NCBI RefSeq assembly: GCF_035046505.1
Contig: NC_089825.1
Location: 7,595,408-7,659,407 of the forward strand
DNA length: 64,000 nt
Source: Tiliqua scincoides
Taxonomy: Eukaryota; Chordata; Lepidosauria; Squamata; Scincidae
Reading direction: 5' to 3'
The position numbers were made by a program, and so were the translations under genes. A model generated the notes under the pieces. That model was not told the origin of the DNA. It did not search any database and was given only the letters and a program-made list of their open reading frames with translations. Positions 11,914 to 21,700 of the stretch are shown here, one piece after another. Every line of letters starts with the position of its first letter. The stretch's first letter is position 1.

Positions 11914-12157
11914 CAGTGGTGTAGCTACAGGGGGTGCAAAGCACTAAGTTTTGCAGGGAACTTCACCATGGCTTGCAAGTGGCCCTTCCCCCCTTCAAAG
12001 CCATTCCTGGCAGTGGGAGCAAAATGGTAGCCTTTCTCTCCATTTTGCTCTCACCTCTGGGAATGGCTCCAAAGGGAAGGGAGAGAGGCTGCTTGCACGC
12101 CACGATAAAACTCCTTGCAAAAATTAGAGCTTTGTACCCTCTCTAGCTATGCCACTG
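11914..12157. mobile_element. hAT MITE, family B, 244 bp
   Basis: The ends are CAGTGGTGTAGCTAC and CTAGCTATGCCACTG, with a perfect TSD GGTGCTTC at 11906-11913 and 12158-12165. The two arms are largely palindromic (GCAAAGCACTAAGTTTTGCA against its complement). It is inserted at or next to the 3' break of the LINE-A fragment. Confidence 0.85.
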
Positions 12158-12165
12158 GGTGCTTC

Positions 12166-13405
12166 CTCTAGCCTGTAGCTTTTTGTAAGGTGCAATGCTT
12201 CACGATCAAGAGTTAATAAATATCCCATTCAGAAATTTCAGTAACCCACACGGATGGATCTTAGGTCTTAATGCCGCTCTTCTCCCACCTCCCTTCTCAA
12301 GGTGGCAGAAGAACATTTAAAAAGTGGCAGCTGGTTGATCATCAGCCAACCTTCAAGCACACAATGAGCCACCTCTTTCACAGTGGGTGTGTGGCCTCTT
12401 CAAAGATAAAACCTGGATTAAAGAATGTATGGCTTAATTTCTAAATGAGAGGGGCTAAGGCTCAGCTGTGGAACTGATCATGTCCATGGATATGGAAACC
12501 TAAGAGGAAACAAAAATTAAGGCCCTTCCTCCAACATAGGGAAGAGGAACCGAACAATACAGAGGCCATTTGTTACTGGTGCAGCACCAAGCTGAACGGG
12601 AAGCATTTACAAGGGCAGAAGCTTTAAAGATGAAGATGCAGGCACCCAGCACAGCCTCAGCAGCATCTTGCCAGCCCAGGCAGGACAGGCTGCCCTGCAA
12701 GTGCATTTTCAGCCTTAAAAATCAACCACAAATTAGGTATGTAAAAAGACATGAAGACAACGCTCAAAATCTTGCAATACAGCAGGTCAAGATCTCCCTA
12801 TAAAAAGTGACTGAATGGGGATTGCAAGTTCAGACTAGCCGGGTGCAACTCCTGACATTAAACTGCCAACAGCCATTGCCCAAAGCGTAAGGTAACAAAA
12901 GCCCCCTTTCAGGTGACAAGATCCAACTGAGTTGACCTTCATGGCTCCAGTTCACATCCTCTAGTGTTGCAAAAGTTCTGCAGCTACCTGAGGAGTTGCA
13001 CACTCTTCCTGATGACTTTGCACCTTTGCTGAATTGCTCCCTCCTCTAGACTTCAACAGCTTAGCTGCTTAATGACAGGAAATCAGTTTCATTTGTTTTC
13101 CCTCTAGTTTTCTTCAGTAATTTTCAGTTATTTGCAATGCTGTAGATTCCCTCAGGGAACTCCCCTTGGAAAGCACAACCAAATAATGGTAACTGAGTCA
13201 TTAATGTTTCACTGATAGCTTGAGAAAGCAGTCAATACATATAGAAAGGGAGAAGTAGATAGAGGATAGATAGTAACACATACCTCTCTGTGTGTGTCCC
13301 AGAGATAAGAATGTAAGGCTGCACTCTTATACACAACTTCCTGGCAATAAGCCCCACTGAACACAGTAGGACTTACTTCTGAGTAGACATGCACATGCTG
13401 TAGGT
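12166..13405. other. Non-coding, mostly unassigned
   Basis: No gene is seen. A decayed AGTAAG/ACTTACT-type MITE lies at about 13313-13400. Nothing else is recognised. Confidence 0.4.
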
Positions 13406-13694
13406 CAGTGGTTCTCACACATTTAGCACTGGGACCCACTTTTTAGAATGAGAATCTGTCAGGACCCACAGGAAATAATGTCATGACTAGAAGTGACATC
13501 ATCAAACAGGAAAACCTTTAACAATCCTAGGCTGCAATCCTACCCATACTTACCAAGGACTATGTTCCATTTACTAACATTGTTAAAAGAATATGCATAG
13601 TAGCTTATTAAAAGTGCAGATCTGTAACATTTCCCCAAATGCAGTCACATACCATGGAAGCATCAAGTCTAATACATTAAAAAAAATAAAATAT
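13406..13694 (+). mobile_element. hAT MITE family C, left part (target of the CR1)
   Basis: It starts CAGTGGTTCTCACACATTT and aligns along its length with the complete family-C element at 59812-60173, up to AAAATATTG. There the CR1 insertion begins. The sequence resumes on the far side of the CR1 at 24516. Confidence 0.8.
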
Positions 13695-13898
13695 TGCAAT
13701 TAAGAACATAAGAACATAAGAACAGCCCCACTGGATCAGGCCATAGGCCCATCTAGTCCAGCTTCCTGTATCTCACAGCGGCCCACCAAATGCCCCAGGG
13801 AGCACACCAGATAACAAGAGACCTCGTCCTGGTGCTCTCCCCTACATCTGGCATTCTGACTTAACCCATTCCTAAAATCAGGAGGTTGCGCATACACA

Positions 13899-14363
13899 TC
13901 ATGGCTTGTACCCCATAATGGATTTTTCCTCCAGAAACTCGTCCAATCCCCTTTTAAAGGCGTCTAGGCTAGACGCCAGCACCACATCCTGTGGCAAGGA
14001 GTTCCACAGACCGACCACGCGCTGAGTAAAGAAATATTTTCTTTTGTCTGTCCTAACCCGCCCAACACTCAATTTTAGTGGATGTCCCCTGGTTCTGGTA
14101 TTATGTGAGAGTGTAAAGAGCATCTCCCTATCCACTCTGTCCATCCCCTGCATAATTTTGTATGTCTCAATCATGTCCCCCCTCAAGCGTCTCTTTTCTA
14201 GGCTGAAGAGGCCCAAACGCCGTAGCCTTTCCTCATAAGGAAGGTGCCCCAGCCCCGTAATCAGCTTAGTCGCTCTCTTTTGCACCTTTTCCATTTCCAC
14301 TATGTCTTTTTTGAGATGCGGCAACCAGAACTGGACACAATACTCCAGGTGTGGCCTTACCAT
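13899..14363 (-). CDS. CR1 ORF2, C-terminal part after the in-frame stop
   Basis: These 154 residues continue the ORF2 frame (MVRPHLEYCVQFWLP ... LEEKSIMGYKP) directly after TAA at 14367-14369 plus one serine codon. The region is the conserved CR1 C-terminal domain downstream of the RT thumb, with the motifs RATKLITGLGHLPYEERL and RTDKRKYFFTQRVVGLWNSLP. The related CR1 at 35632-36348 reads straight through this point with a lysine codon. Confidence 0.85.
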   Translation of the reverse strand: MVRPHLEYCVQFWLPHLKKDIVEMEKVQKRATKLITGLGHLPYEERLRRLGLFSLEKRRLRGDMIETYKIMQGMDRVDREMLFTLSHNTRTRGHPLKLSVGRVRTDKRKYFFTQRVVGLWNSLPQDVVLASSLDAFKRGLDEFLEEKSIMGYKP

Positions 14364-14366
14364 CGA

Positions 14367-16781
14367 TTAGTATAACGGCATTATAATACTAGCCGTTTTG
14401 TTCTCAATACCCTTCCTAATGATCCCAAGCATAGAATTGGCCTTCTTCACTGCCGCCGCACATTGGGTCGACACTTTCATCGACCTGTCCACCACCACCC
14501 CAAGATCTCTCTCCTGATCTGTCACAGACAGCTCAGAACCCATCAGCCTATATCTAAAGTTTTGATTTTTTGCCCCAATGTGCATGACTTTACACTTACT
14601 GACATTGAAGCGCATCTGCCATTTTGCTGCCCATTCTGCCAGTCTGGAGAGATCCTTCTGGAGCTCCTCACAATCACTTCTGGTCTTTACCACTCGGAAA
14701 AGTTTGGTGTCGTCTGCAAACTTAGCCACTTCACTGCTCAACCCTGTCTCCAGGTCATTTATGAAGAGGTTGAAAAGCACCGGTCCCAGGACAGATCCTT
14801 GGGGCACACCGCTTTTCACCTCTCTCCATTGTGAAAATTGCCCACTGACACCCACTCTCTGCTTCCTGGCCTCCAACCAGTTCTCAATCCACGAGAGGAC
14901 CTGTCCTCTAATTCCCTGACTGTGGAGTTTTTTCAGTAGCCTTTGGTGAGGGACCGTGTCAAACGCCTTCTGAAAGTCCAGATATATAATGTCCACGGGT
15001 TCTCCCGCATCCACATGCCTGTTGACCGTTTCAAAGAATTCTATAAGGTTCGTGAGGCAAGACTTACCCTTACAGAAGCCATGCTGACTCTCCCTCAGCA
15101 AGGCCTGTTCATCTATGTGTTTTGAGATCCTATCTTTGATGAGGCATTCCACCATCTTACCCGGTATGGATGTTAGGCTGACCGGCCTATAGTTTCCCGG
15201 GTCCCCCCTCTTTCCCTTTTTAAAAATAGGCGTGACATTCGCTATCCTCCAATCTTCTGGTACTGTGGCTGTTTTGAGGGACAAGTTGCATACCTTAGTC
15301 AAGAGATCTGCAACTTCATTCTTCAATTCCTTAATAACCCTTGGGTGTATGCCATCAGGGCCCGGTGACTTATTGATCTTTAATTTATCAATGAGGTCTG
15401 AAACATCTTCTCTTTTAACCTCTATCTGACTTAACTCCTCGGTTAGGAGGGGCCGTTCGGGCAGCGGTATCTGCCCGAGGTCTTCTGCCATGAAGACAGA
15501 TGCAAAGAACTCATTTAATTTCTCTGCCATCTCTAAGTCTCCTTTTATCTCCCCTTTCCCTCCCTCACCATCCAGAGGGCCAACCGCTTCTCTGGCGGGT
15601 TTCCTGCTTCTAACATATTTGAAGAAGCTTTTATTATTCCCCTTAATGTTGCTGGCCATGCGTTCCTCATAGTCTCGCTTGGCCTCCCCTATCACCTTCT
15701 TACATTTCTTTTGCCACAGTTTATGTTCCTTTTTATTCTCTTCATCAGGGCAAGACTTCCATTTACGGAAGGAAGCTTCCTTGCCCTTCACAGCCTCTCT
15801 AACTTGGTTGGTTAGCCATGCGGGCACTCTCCTGGATTTAGTGGAACCCTTCTTTCTTTGCGGTATACACCTCTGCTGGGCCTCTATTACTGTTGTTTTA
15901 AGCAGCCTCCATGCACTCTGGAGAGACTGGACTCTTTTTACCCTCCCTTTCAACCTCCTTCTAACCAGCCTCCTCATTTGAGGGAAGTCCGCCCGTCGGA
16001 AGTCAAGGGTTTTTGTTAGAGATTTGCCTGGTATTCTTCCCCCAACGTGCACGTCAAAACGTATCGCAGCATGATCACTGTTCCCCAATGGCTCAGTAAC
16101 GTTTACATCTCTAACCAGGTCCTGCGTACCGCACAAAATTAAATCCAGAGTCACCTGTCCTCTGGTGGGCTCCTTGACTAGCTGATCTAAGCCACAGTCA
16201 TTTAGCACGTCAAGAAATCCGGTTTCCTTATCGTGACCAGAACACAAATTGACCCAGTCAATATGAGGATAATTGAAGTCCCCCATGATTACAACCCTGT
16301 CCTTCCTTGTCACCTCCCTGATCTGTTTCCTCATTTCAAGGTCCCCATCAGATTTCTGGTCTGGAGGACGATAGCACGCCCCCAGTATTACATCGCTGCA
16401 CAAGCCTGGTAATTTAACCCACAGAGATTCTACGGTGGAGTCGGACCCACCTTCAATCTCTACTTTGCTGGATTCTATCCCTTCCTTAACATAAAGGGCC
16501 ACCCCACCTCCAACACGCCCCTGCCTGTCCCTCCTGTAGAGTTTATAGCCCGGGATTGCGGTATCCCACTGATTCTCCGCATTCCACCAGGTTTCCGTTA
16601 TGCCCACTATGTCAATATTTTCCCTTGTCACCAGACATTCCAGTTCTCCCACCTTTGCTCGTAGACTTCGGGCATTCGCATAAAAGCATTTATACACGGA
16701 ATGCCCCAGGATGGGCTGCTTATTCGCTCCTTTGTCCCCGCATCCTCTCATTGTGCCAAACCGTCTATCACATCCCATCAC
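14367..16781 (-). CDS. CR1 ORF2: AP endonuclease and reverse transcriptase
   Basis: This 804-residue open frame is the enzyme that nicks target DNA and copies CR1 RNA onto it. An N-terminal APE endonuclease (about residues 30-235) shows NARSL (36), ITETWW with the catalytic Glu (61-66), MGDFNYP (156-162), LDLIL and the catalytic SDHAAI (225-230). After a basic linker comes the reverse transcriptase, with NYRPVSL, SQHGFCKGKSCLTN, DIIYLDFQKAFDTVPH, GVPQGSVLGP and the active-site KFADDTK. The frame ends at TAA (14367-14369) and the same frame continues at 13899-14363, so the unbroken protein would be about 960 residues, usual for CR1. Comparison with 35632-36348 shows an AAA lysine codon changed to TAA. 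I take the first Met of the open frame as the start; the true start could differ slightly. Confidence 0.93.
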   Translation of the reverse strand: MMGCDRRFGTMRGCGDKGANKQPILGHSVYKCFYANARSLRAKVGELECLVTRENIDIVGITETWWNAENQWDTAIPGYKLYRRDRQGRVGGGVALYVKEGIESSKVEIEGGSDSTVESLWVKLPGLCSDVILGACYRPPDQKSDGDLEMRKQIREVTRKDRVVIMGDFNYPHIDWVNLCSGHDKETGFLDVLNDCGLDQLVKEPTRGQVTLDLILCGTQDLVRDVNVTEPLGNSDHAAIRFDVHVGGRIPGKSLTKTLDFRRADFPQMRRLVRRRLKGRVKRVQSLQSAWRLLKTTVIEAQQRCIPQRKKGSTKSRRVPAWLTNQVREAVKGKEASFRKWKSCPDEENKKEHKLWQKKCKKVIGEAKRDYEERMASNIKGNNKSFFKYVRSRKPAREAVGPLDGEGGKGEIKGDLEMAEKLNEFFASVFMAEDLGQIPLPERPLLTEELSQIEVKREDVSDLIDKLKINKSPGPDGIHPRVIKELKNEVADLLTKVCNLSLKTATVPEDWRIANVTPIFKKGKRGDPGNYRPVSLTSIPGKMVECLIKDRISKHIDEQALLRESQHGFCKGKSCLTNLIEFFETVNRHVDAGEPVDIIYLDFQKAFDTVPHQRLLKKLHSQGIRGQVLSWIENWLEARKQRVGVSGQFSQWREVKSGVPQGSVLGPVLFNLFINDLETGLSSEVAKFADDTKLFRVVKTRSDCEELQKDLSRLAEWAAKWQMRFNVSKCKVMHIGAKNQNFRYRLMGSELSVTDQERDLGVVVDRSMKVSTQCAAAVKKANSMLGIIRKGIENKTASIIMPLY

Positions 16782-16912
16782 CCTACCTTTCCCAATTTCT
16801 TCTCCTACCCTGCCTTTGTCTTGTTGTTCTCTAACCTCCCCATCCTCATCCCATAGGGATGAGGAGTCCCGAACCGGATGCCCCTCGGCTCCTGTCGGCC
16901 TTCCCCCAGGGA

Positions 16913-17818
16913 TCAGTTTAAAAGCTGCTCTGCCACCTTTTTAATGTTATGCGCCAGCAGTCTGGTTCCATTCTGGTTCAAATGGAGCCCGTCCCTCTTG
17001 TACAGGCCCCGCTTGTCCCAAAACGTTCCCCAGTGCCTAACGAATCTAAACCCCTCCTCCCTACACCACCGTCTCATCCACGCATTGAGACCCCTGATCT
17101 CTGCCTGCCTAGCTGGCCCTGCGCGTGGAACAGGTAGCACTTCAGAGAACGCTACCTTTGAGGTCCTGGCTTTCAGCTTCCTGCCTAAAAGCCTAAATTT
17201 GGCCTCCAGGACCTCCCAGCTACACTTGCCCACCTCGTTGGTGCCGACATGCACCACAGCCGCTACCTCTCCCCCAGCACTGTCTACTAGCCTGTCTAGA
17301 CGAGAAGTGATGTCCGCAACCTTCGCACCAGGCAGGCAAGTCACCATGCGGTCCTCACATCCGTCGCAAACCCCCCTCTCTATGTTTCTAATAATCGAAT
17401 CCCCCACTACAAGAAGCCCCCGACCCCCCTCCCGCCGAGGAGTATCCCGTGTGCGCTCGGATACGGGCCCATCCCCTGGAGAAGGGATCCCCCCTAGGGG
17501 ATTGTTTCCCTCCTCTCCAGGATGACGTCCTCCAGTCCCGAGACTTCCCACCCGGGCAGCCGAGGAGCTGCACGCCTGAGGTTGGGACGAAGCCTGATCG
17601 TCCCCGGAAGTCTCCCCACGGTCCTCCTCTGGCTGCCTGCGCTTCTCCAGGTCGGCCACCAAGGCTTCAAGGGAGCGGACGTGTTCCCTGAGAGCCTGGA
17701 GCTCCTTGCACCGAGGACACACCCATGACTTATGCCCCAGAGGCATATAATCATACATGTGGCACTCAATGCAGAACACTGGATAGCCCCCACCCTGCTG
17801 CTGGCTGTCTGACTGCAT
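16913..17818 (-). CDS. CR1 ORF1: zinc finger, coiled coil, GDSL-type esterase
   Basis: This intact 301-residue frame ends in TGA. The N-terminus has paired cysteines (CIEC at about 16-19 and CPRC at about 34-37), as in the PHD/zinc-ribbon-like start of CR1 ORF1 proteins. A heptad-like segment (LQALREHVRSLEALVADLEKR) suggests a coiled coil. A low-complexity linker rich in Gly, Ser and Pro follows. The C-terminal half is an SGNH/GDSL esterase-like domain with VVGDSIIRNI (nucleophile Ser), VHVGTNE and DGLHLNQNGT (Asp-x-x-His). ORF1 proteins of CR1 bind the element RNA, and the esterase role is known as a family trait but poorly understood. It is separated from ORF2 by 131 bp. Confidence 0.9.
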   Translation of the reverse strand: MQSDSQQQGGGYPVFCIECHMYDYMPLGHKSWVCPRCKELQALREHVRSLEALVADLEKRRQPEEDRGETSGDDQASSQPQACSSSAARVGSLGTGGRHPGEEGNNPLGGIPSPGDGPVSERTRDTPRREGGRGLLVVGDSIIRNIERGVCDGCEDRMVTCLPGAKVADITSRLDRLVDSAGGEVAAVVHVGTNEVGKCSWEVLEAKFRLLGRKLKARTSKVAFSEVLPVPRAGPARQAEIRGLNAWMRRWCREEGFRFVRHWGTFWDKRGLYKRDGLHLNQNGTRLLAHNIKKVAEQLLN

Positions 17819-17951
17819 AGCTTTTTTGTTGTTGTTGTTGTTGTTTTATTTATGAGTCCTTTTAAAAACCGTACACTGGATAGCAGCCCTCTTCTCAAGG
17901 GAAGAGGAAGGGCAGTGTATGGGGCCCTGGCCTCCTCGCCCTGCCGCTGAA
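17819..17951 (-). other. CR1 unique 5' leader between array and ORF1
   Basis: This 133-bp stretch is not part of the monomer. Just upstream of the ORF1 ATG on the minus strand is a (CAA)n run (17823-17846), an unstructured stretch of the kind often seen ahead of start codons. Further upstream is a pyrimidine-rich TTCCTCTTCCCTTGAG that could act as a splice acceptor. A transcript started in the nearest monomer (about 18035) would have a leader of about 217 nt. Confidence 0.6.
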
Positions 17952-18030
17952 CTCGCCCAGATGCTAAACTCTTGTGCCTTACCTGGCACTTAGTTCCCAG
18001 AGGCACTTGGTTCCCAGAGGCCACACGCGT

Positions 18031-18069
18031 CTGCAGAGAGCCTCACGCGATGGCCTGCCTAGCTTTATA
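18031..18069 (-). promoter_or_regulatory. TATA box and predicted start site of the nearest monomer
   Basis: On the minus strand TATAAAG lies at 18069-18063. The outer end of the whole CR1 insertion corresponds to 18031-18035 of this monomer, that is 34-38 bp downstream of the first T, close to the spacing of a Pol II start from its TATA. The same box recurs every 809 bp: 18872, 19681, 20490, 21299, 22108, 22917 and 23726 (left edges). Function is inferred from position. Confidence 0.5.
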
Positions 18070-18702
18070 CTCCTGGCTGGCTCCTCCCCCCTCCTTCCTT
18101 CCTGATTGAAAGGGGGCTGGCCTTCCCAGGTGAGCTTACAAAAGCTCAGGAAGGCAAATGGCTGCTGATGGGCGTGACCTACTCTGCAGGCTCCTGAATG
18201 GACTGCTTGGATTAGCCTACTGGGGCTCTTAATGGGTTGGGAATTGGCCCTTCCTAGGTCCTTTCCCTCCTAGTTCTGTTCTCTTAGGCTGGACTGTTTT
18301 TGTAACCTCAAGCTAGTTTTTATTTGGGTTTGTTTAATTATGTATTGCTCACTAGATCCTGTGTCCCAATTTACTGACCTGTTTAGGTTATGTTCTAACT
18401 TAGATTAGGTTTAACCTGGGTTAAGTATAGGTTTAATTTAAACAAGTAGAAAACCTGCTTTTCACTTTATCCTCCTCCCTTCCTTCGATTAAGTGCTACC
18501 TTAGGTGCAGCTAACTTTCAATTTTGATTTAAATGCCTGACCCTTGGGCACTTACTCACGAGTAGGACTCTGCTCCTGCTCACGAGTAGCCCTATGTACC
18601 TCCCTTAGGTGCTAACTTTCAATTTTGATTTAAGGTTGCTTTAAAGGTAAGATTAAGGTTAGAAGACAGGGAGTTAGAAAGACAAAGCGTTAGAATGAGT
18701 AC

Positions 18703-18709
18703 ACTTACC
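18703..18709 (-). promoter_or_regulatory. Splice-donor-like site in each monomer
   Basis: The minus strand reads GAG|GTAAGT, a near-perfect vertebrate 5' splice site, repeated in every unit. A second site, CCAG|GTAAGG, lies at 17983-17977 and its equivalents, downstream of the predicted start. A tract ending CTTACCTTTAAAG in each unit, and one ahead of ORF1, could be acceptors. Only the motif is seen; use is not shown. Confidence 0.35.
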
Positions 18710-21700
18710 TCCTCCTCCTGCTCCTCCTCCTCCAAAACTCAGAGGTCTCCTTGCCTTCTCCTCGCCCAGATGCTAAACTCTTGTGCCTTACCTGGCACTT
18801 AGTTCCCAGAGGCACTTGGTTCCCAGAGGCCACACGCGTCTGCAGAGAGCCTCACGCGATGGCCTGCCTAGCTTTATACTCCTGGCTGGCTCCTCCCCCC
18901 TCCTTCCTTCCTGATTGAAAGGGGGCTGGCCTTCCCAGGTGAGCTTACAAAAGCTCAGGAAGGCAAATGGCTGCTGATGGGCGTGACCTACTCTGCAGGC
19001 TCCTGAATGGACTGCTTGGATTAGCCTACTGGGGCTCTTAATGGGTTGGGAATTGGCCCTTCCTAGGTCCTTTCCCTCCTAGTTCTGTTCTCTTAGGCTG
19101 GACTGTTTTTGTAACCTCAAGCTAGTTTTTATTTGGGTTTGTTTAATTATGTATTGCTCACTAGATCCTGTGTCCCAATTTACTGACCTGTTTAGGTTAT
19201 GTTCTAACTTAGATTAGGTTTAACCTGGGTTAAGTATAGGTTTAATTTAAACAAGTAGAAAACCTGCTTTTCACTTTATCCTCCTCCCTTCCTTCGATTA
19301 AGTGCTACCTTAGGTGCAGCTAACTTTCAATTTTGATTTAAATGCCTGACCCTTGGGCACTTACTCACGAGTAGGACTCTGCTCCTGCTCACGAGTAGCC
19401 CTATGTACCTCCCTTAGGTGCTAACTTTCAATTTTGATTTAAGGTTGCTTTAAAGGTAAGATTAAGGTTAGAAGACAGGGAGTTAGAAAGACAAAGCGTT
19501 AGAATGAGTACACTTACCTCCTCCTCCTGCTCCTCCTCCTCCAAAACTCAGAGGTCTCCTTGCCTTCTCCTCGCCCAGATGCTAAACTCTTGTGCCTTAC
19601 CTGGCACTTAGTTCCCAGAGGCACTTGGTTCCCAGAGGCCACACGCGTCTGCAGAGAGCCTCACGCGATGGCCTGCCTAGCTTTATACTCCTGGCTGGCT
19701 CCTCCCCCCTCCTTCCTTCCTGATTGAAAGGGGGCTGGCCTTCCCAGGTGAGCTTACAAAAGCTCAGGAAGGCAAATGGCTGCTGATGGGCGTGACCTAC
19801 TCTGCAGGCTCCTGAATGGACTGCTTGGATTAGCCTACTGGGGCTCTTAATGGGTTGGGAATTGGCCCTTCCTAGGTCCTTTCCCTCCTAGTTCTGTTCT
19901 CTTAGGCTGGACTGTTTTTGTAACCTCAAGCTAGTTTTTATTTGGGTTTGTTTAATTATGTATTGCTCACTAGATCCTGTGTCCCAATTTACTGACCTGT
20001 TTAGGTTATGTTCTAACTTAGATTAGGTTTAACCTGGGTTAAGTATAGGTTTAATTTAAACAAGTAGAAAACCTGCTTTTCACTTTATCCTCCTCCCTTC
20101 CTTCGATTAAGTGCTACCTTAGGTGCAGCTAACTTTCAATTTTGATTTAAATGCCTGACCCTTGGGCACTTACTCACGAGTAGGACTCTGCTCCTGCTCA
20201 CGAGTAGCCCTATGTACCTCCCTTAGGTGCTAACTTTCAATTTTGATTTAAGGTTGCTTTAAAGGTAAGATTAAGGTTAGAAGACAGGGAGTTAGAAAGA
20301 CAAAGCGTTAGAATGAGTACACTTACCTCCTCCTCCTGCTCCTCCTCCTCCAAAACTCAGAGGTCTCCTTGCCTTCTCCTCGCCCAGATGCTAAACTCTT
20401 GTGCCTTACCTGGCACTTAGTTCCCAGAGGCACTTGGTTCCCAGAGGCCACACGCGTCTGCAGAGAGCCTCACGCGATGGCCTGCCTAGCTTTATACTCC
20501 TGGCTGGCTCCTCCCCCCTCCTTCCTTCCTGATTGAAAGGGGGCTGGCCTTCCCAGGTGAGCTTACAAAAGCTCAGGAAGGCAAATGGCTGCTGATGGGC
20601 GTGACCTACTCTGCAGGCTCCTGAATGGACTGCTTGGATTAGCCTACTGGGGCTCTTAATGGGTTGGGAATTGGCCCTTCCTAGGTCCTTTCCCTCCTAG
20701 TTCTGTTCTCTTAGGCTGGACTGTTTTTGTAACCTCAAGCTAGTTTTTATTTGGGTTTGTTTAATTATGTATTGCTCACTAGATCCTGTGTCCCAATTTA
20801 CTGACCTGTTTAGGTTATGTTCTAACTTAGATTAGGTTTAACCTGGGTTAAGTATAGGTTTAATTTAAACAAGTAGAAAACCTGCTTTTCACTTTATCCT
20901 CCTCCCTTCCTTCGATTAAGTGCTACCTTAGGTGCAGCTAACTTTCAATTTTGATTTAAATGCCTGACCCTTGGGCACTTACTCACGAGTAGGACTCTGC
21001 TCCTGCTCACGAGTAGCCCTATGTACCTCCCTTAGGTGCTAACTTTCAATTTTGATTTAAGGTTGCTTTAAAGGTAAGATTAAGGTTAGAAGACAGGGAG
21101 TTAGAAAGACAAAGCGTTAGAATGAGTACACTTACCTCCTCCTCCTGCTCCTCCTCCTCCAAAACTCAGAGGTCTCCTTGCCTTCTCCTCGCCCAGATGC
21201 TAAACTCTTGTGCCTTACCTGGCACTTAGTTCCCAGAGGCACTTGGTTCCCAGAGGCCACACGCGTCTGCAGAGAGCCTCACGCGATGGCCTGCCTAGCT
21301 TTATACTCCTGGCTGGCTCCTCCCCCCTCCTTCCTTCCTGATTGAAAGGGGGCTGGCCTTCCCAGGTGAGCTTACAAAAGCTCAGGAAGGCAAATGGCTG
21401 CTGATGGGCGTGACCTACTCTGCAGGCTCCTGAATGGACTGCTTGGATTAGCCTACTGGGGCTCTTAATGGGTTGGGAATTGGCCCTTCCTAGGTCCTTT
21501 CCCTCCTAGTTCTGTTCTCTTAGGCTGGACTGTTTTTGTAACCTCAAGCTAGTTTTTATTTGGGTTTGTTTAATTATGTATTGCTCACTAGATCCTGTGT
21601 CCCAATTTACTGACCTGTTTAGGTTATGTTCTAACTTAGATTAGGTTTAACCTGGGTTAAGTATAGGTTTAATTTAAACAAGTAGAAAACCTGCTTTTCA

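Noticed and set aside
14463-16944. Plus-strand open frames of 60-123 residues over the CR1
   Set aside because: They are antisense to a well-supported ORF2 with catalytic motifs and have no recognisable domains.
17494-18024. A 176-residue minus-strand frame and plus-strand frames over ORF1
   Set aside because: They are out-of-frame with, or antisense to, ORF1, whose GDS and DxxH esterase blocks fix the true frame; the former also crosses the monomer junction.
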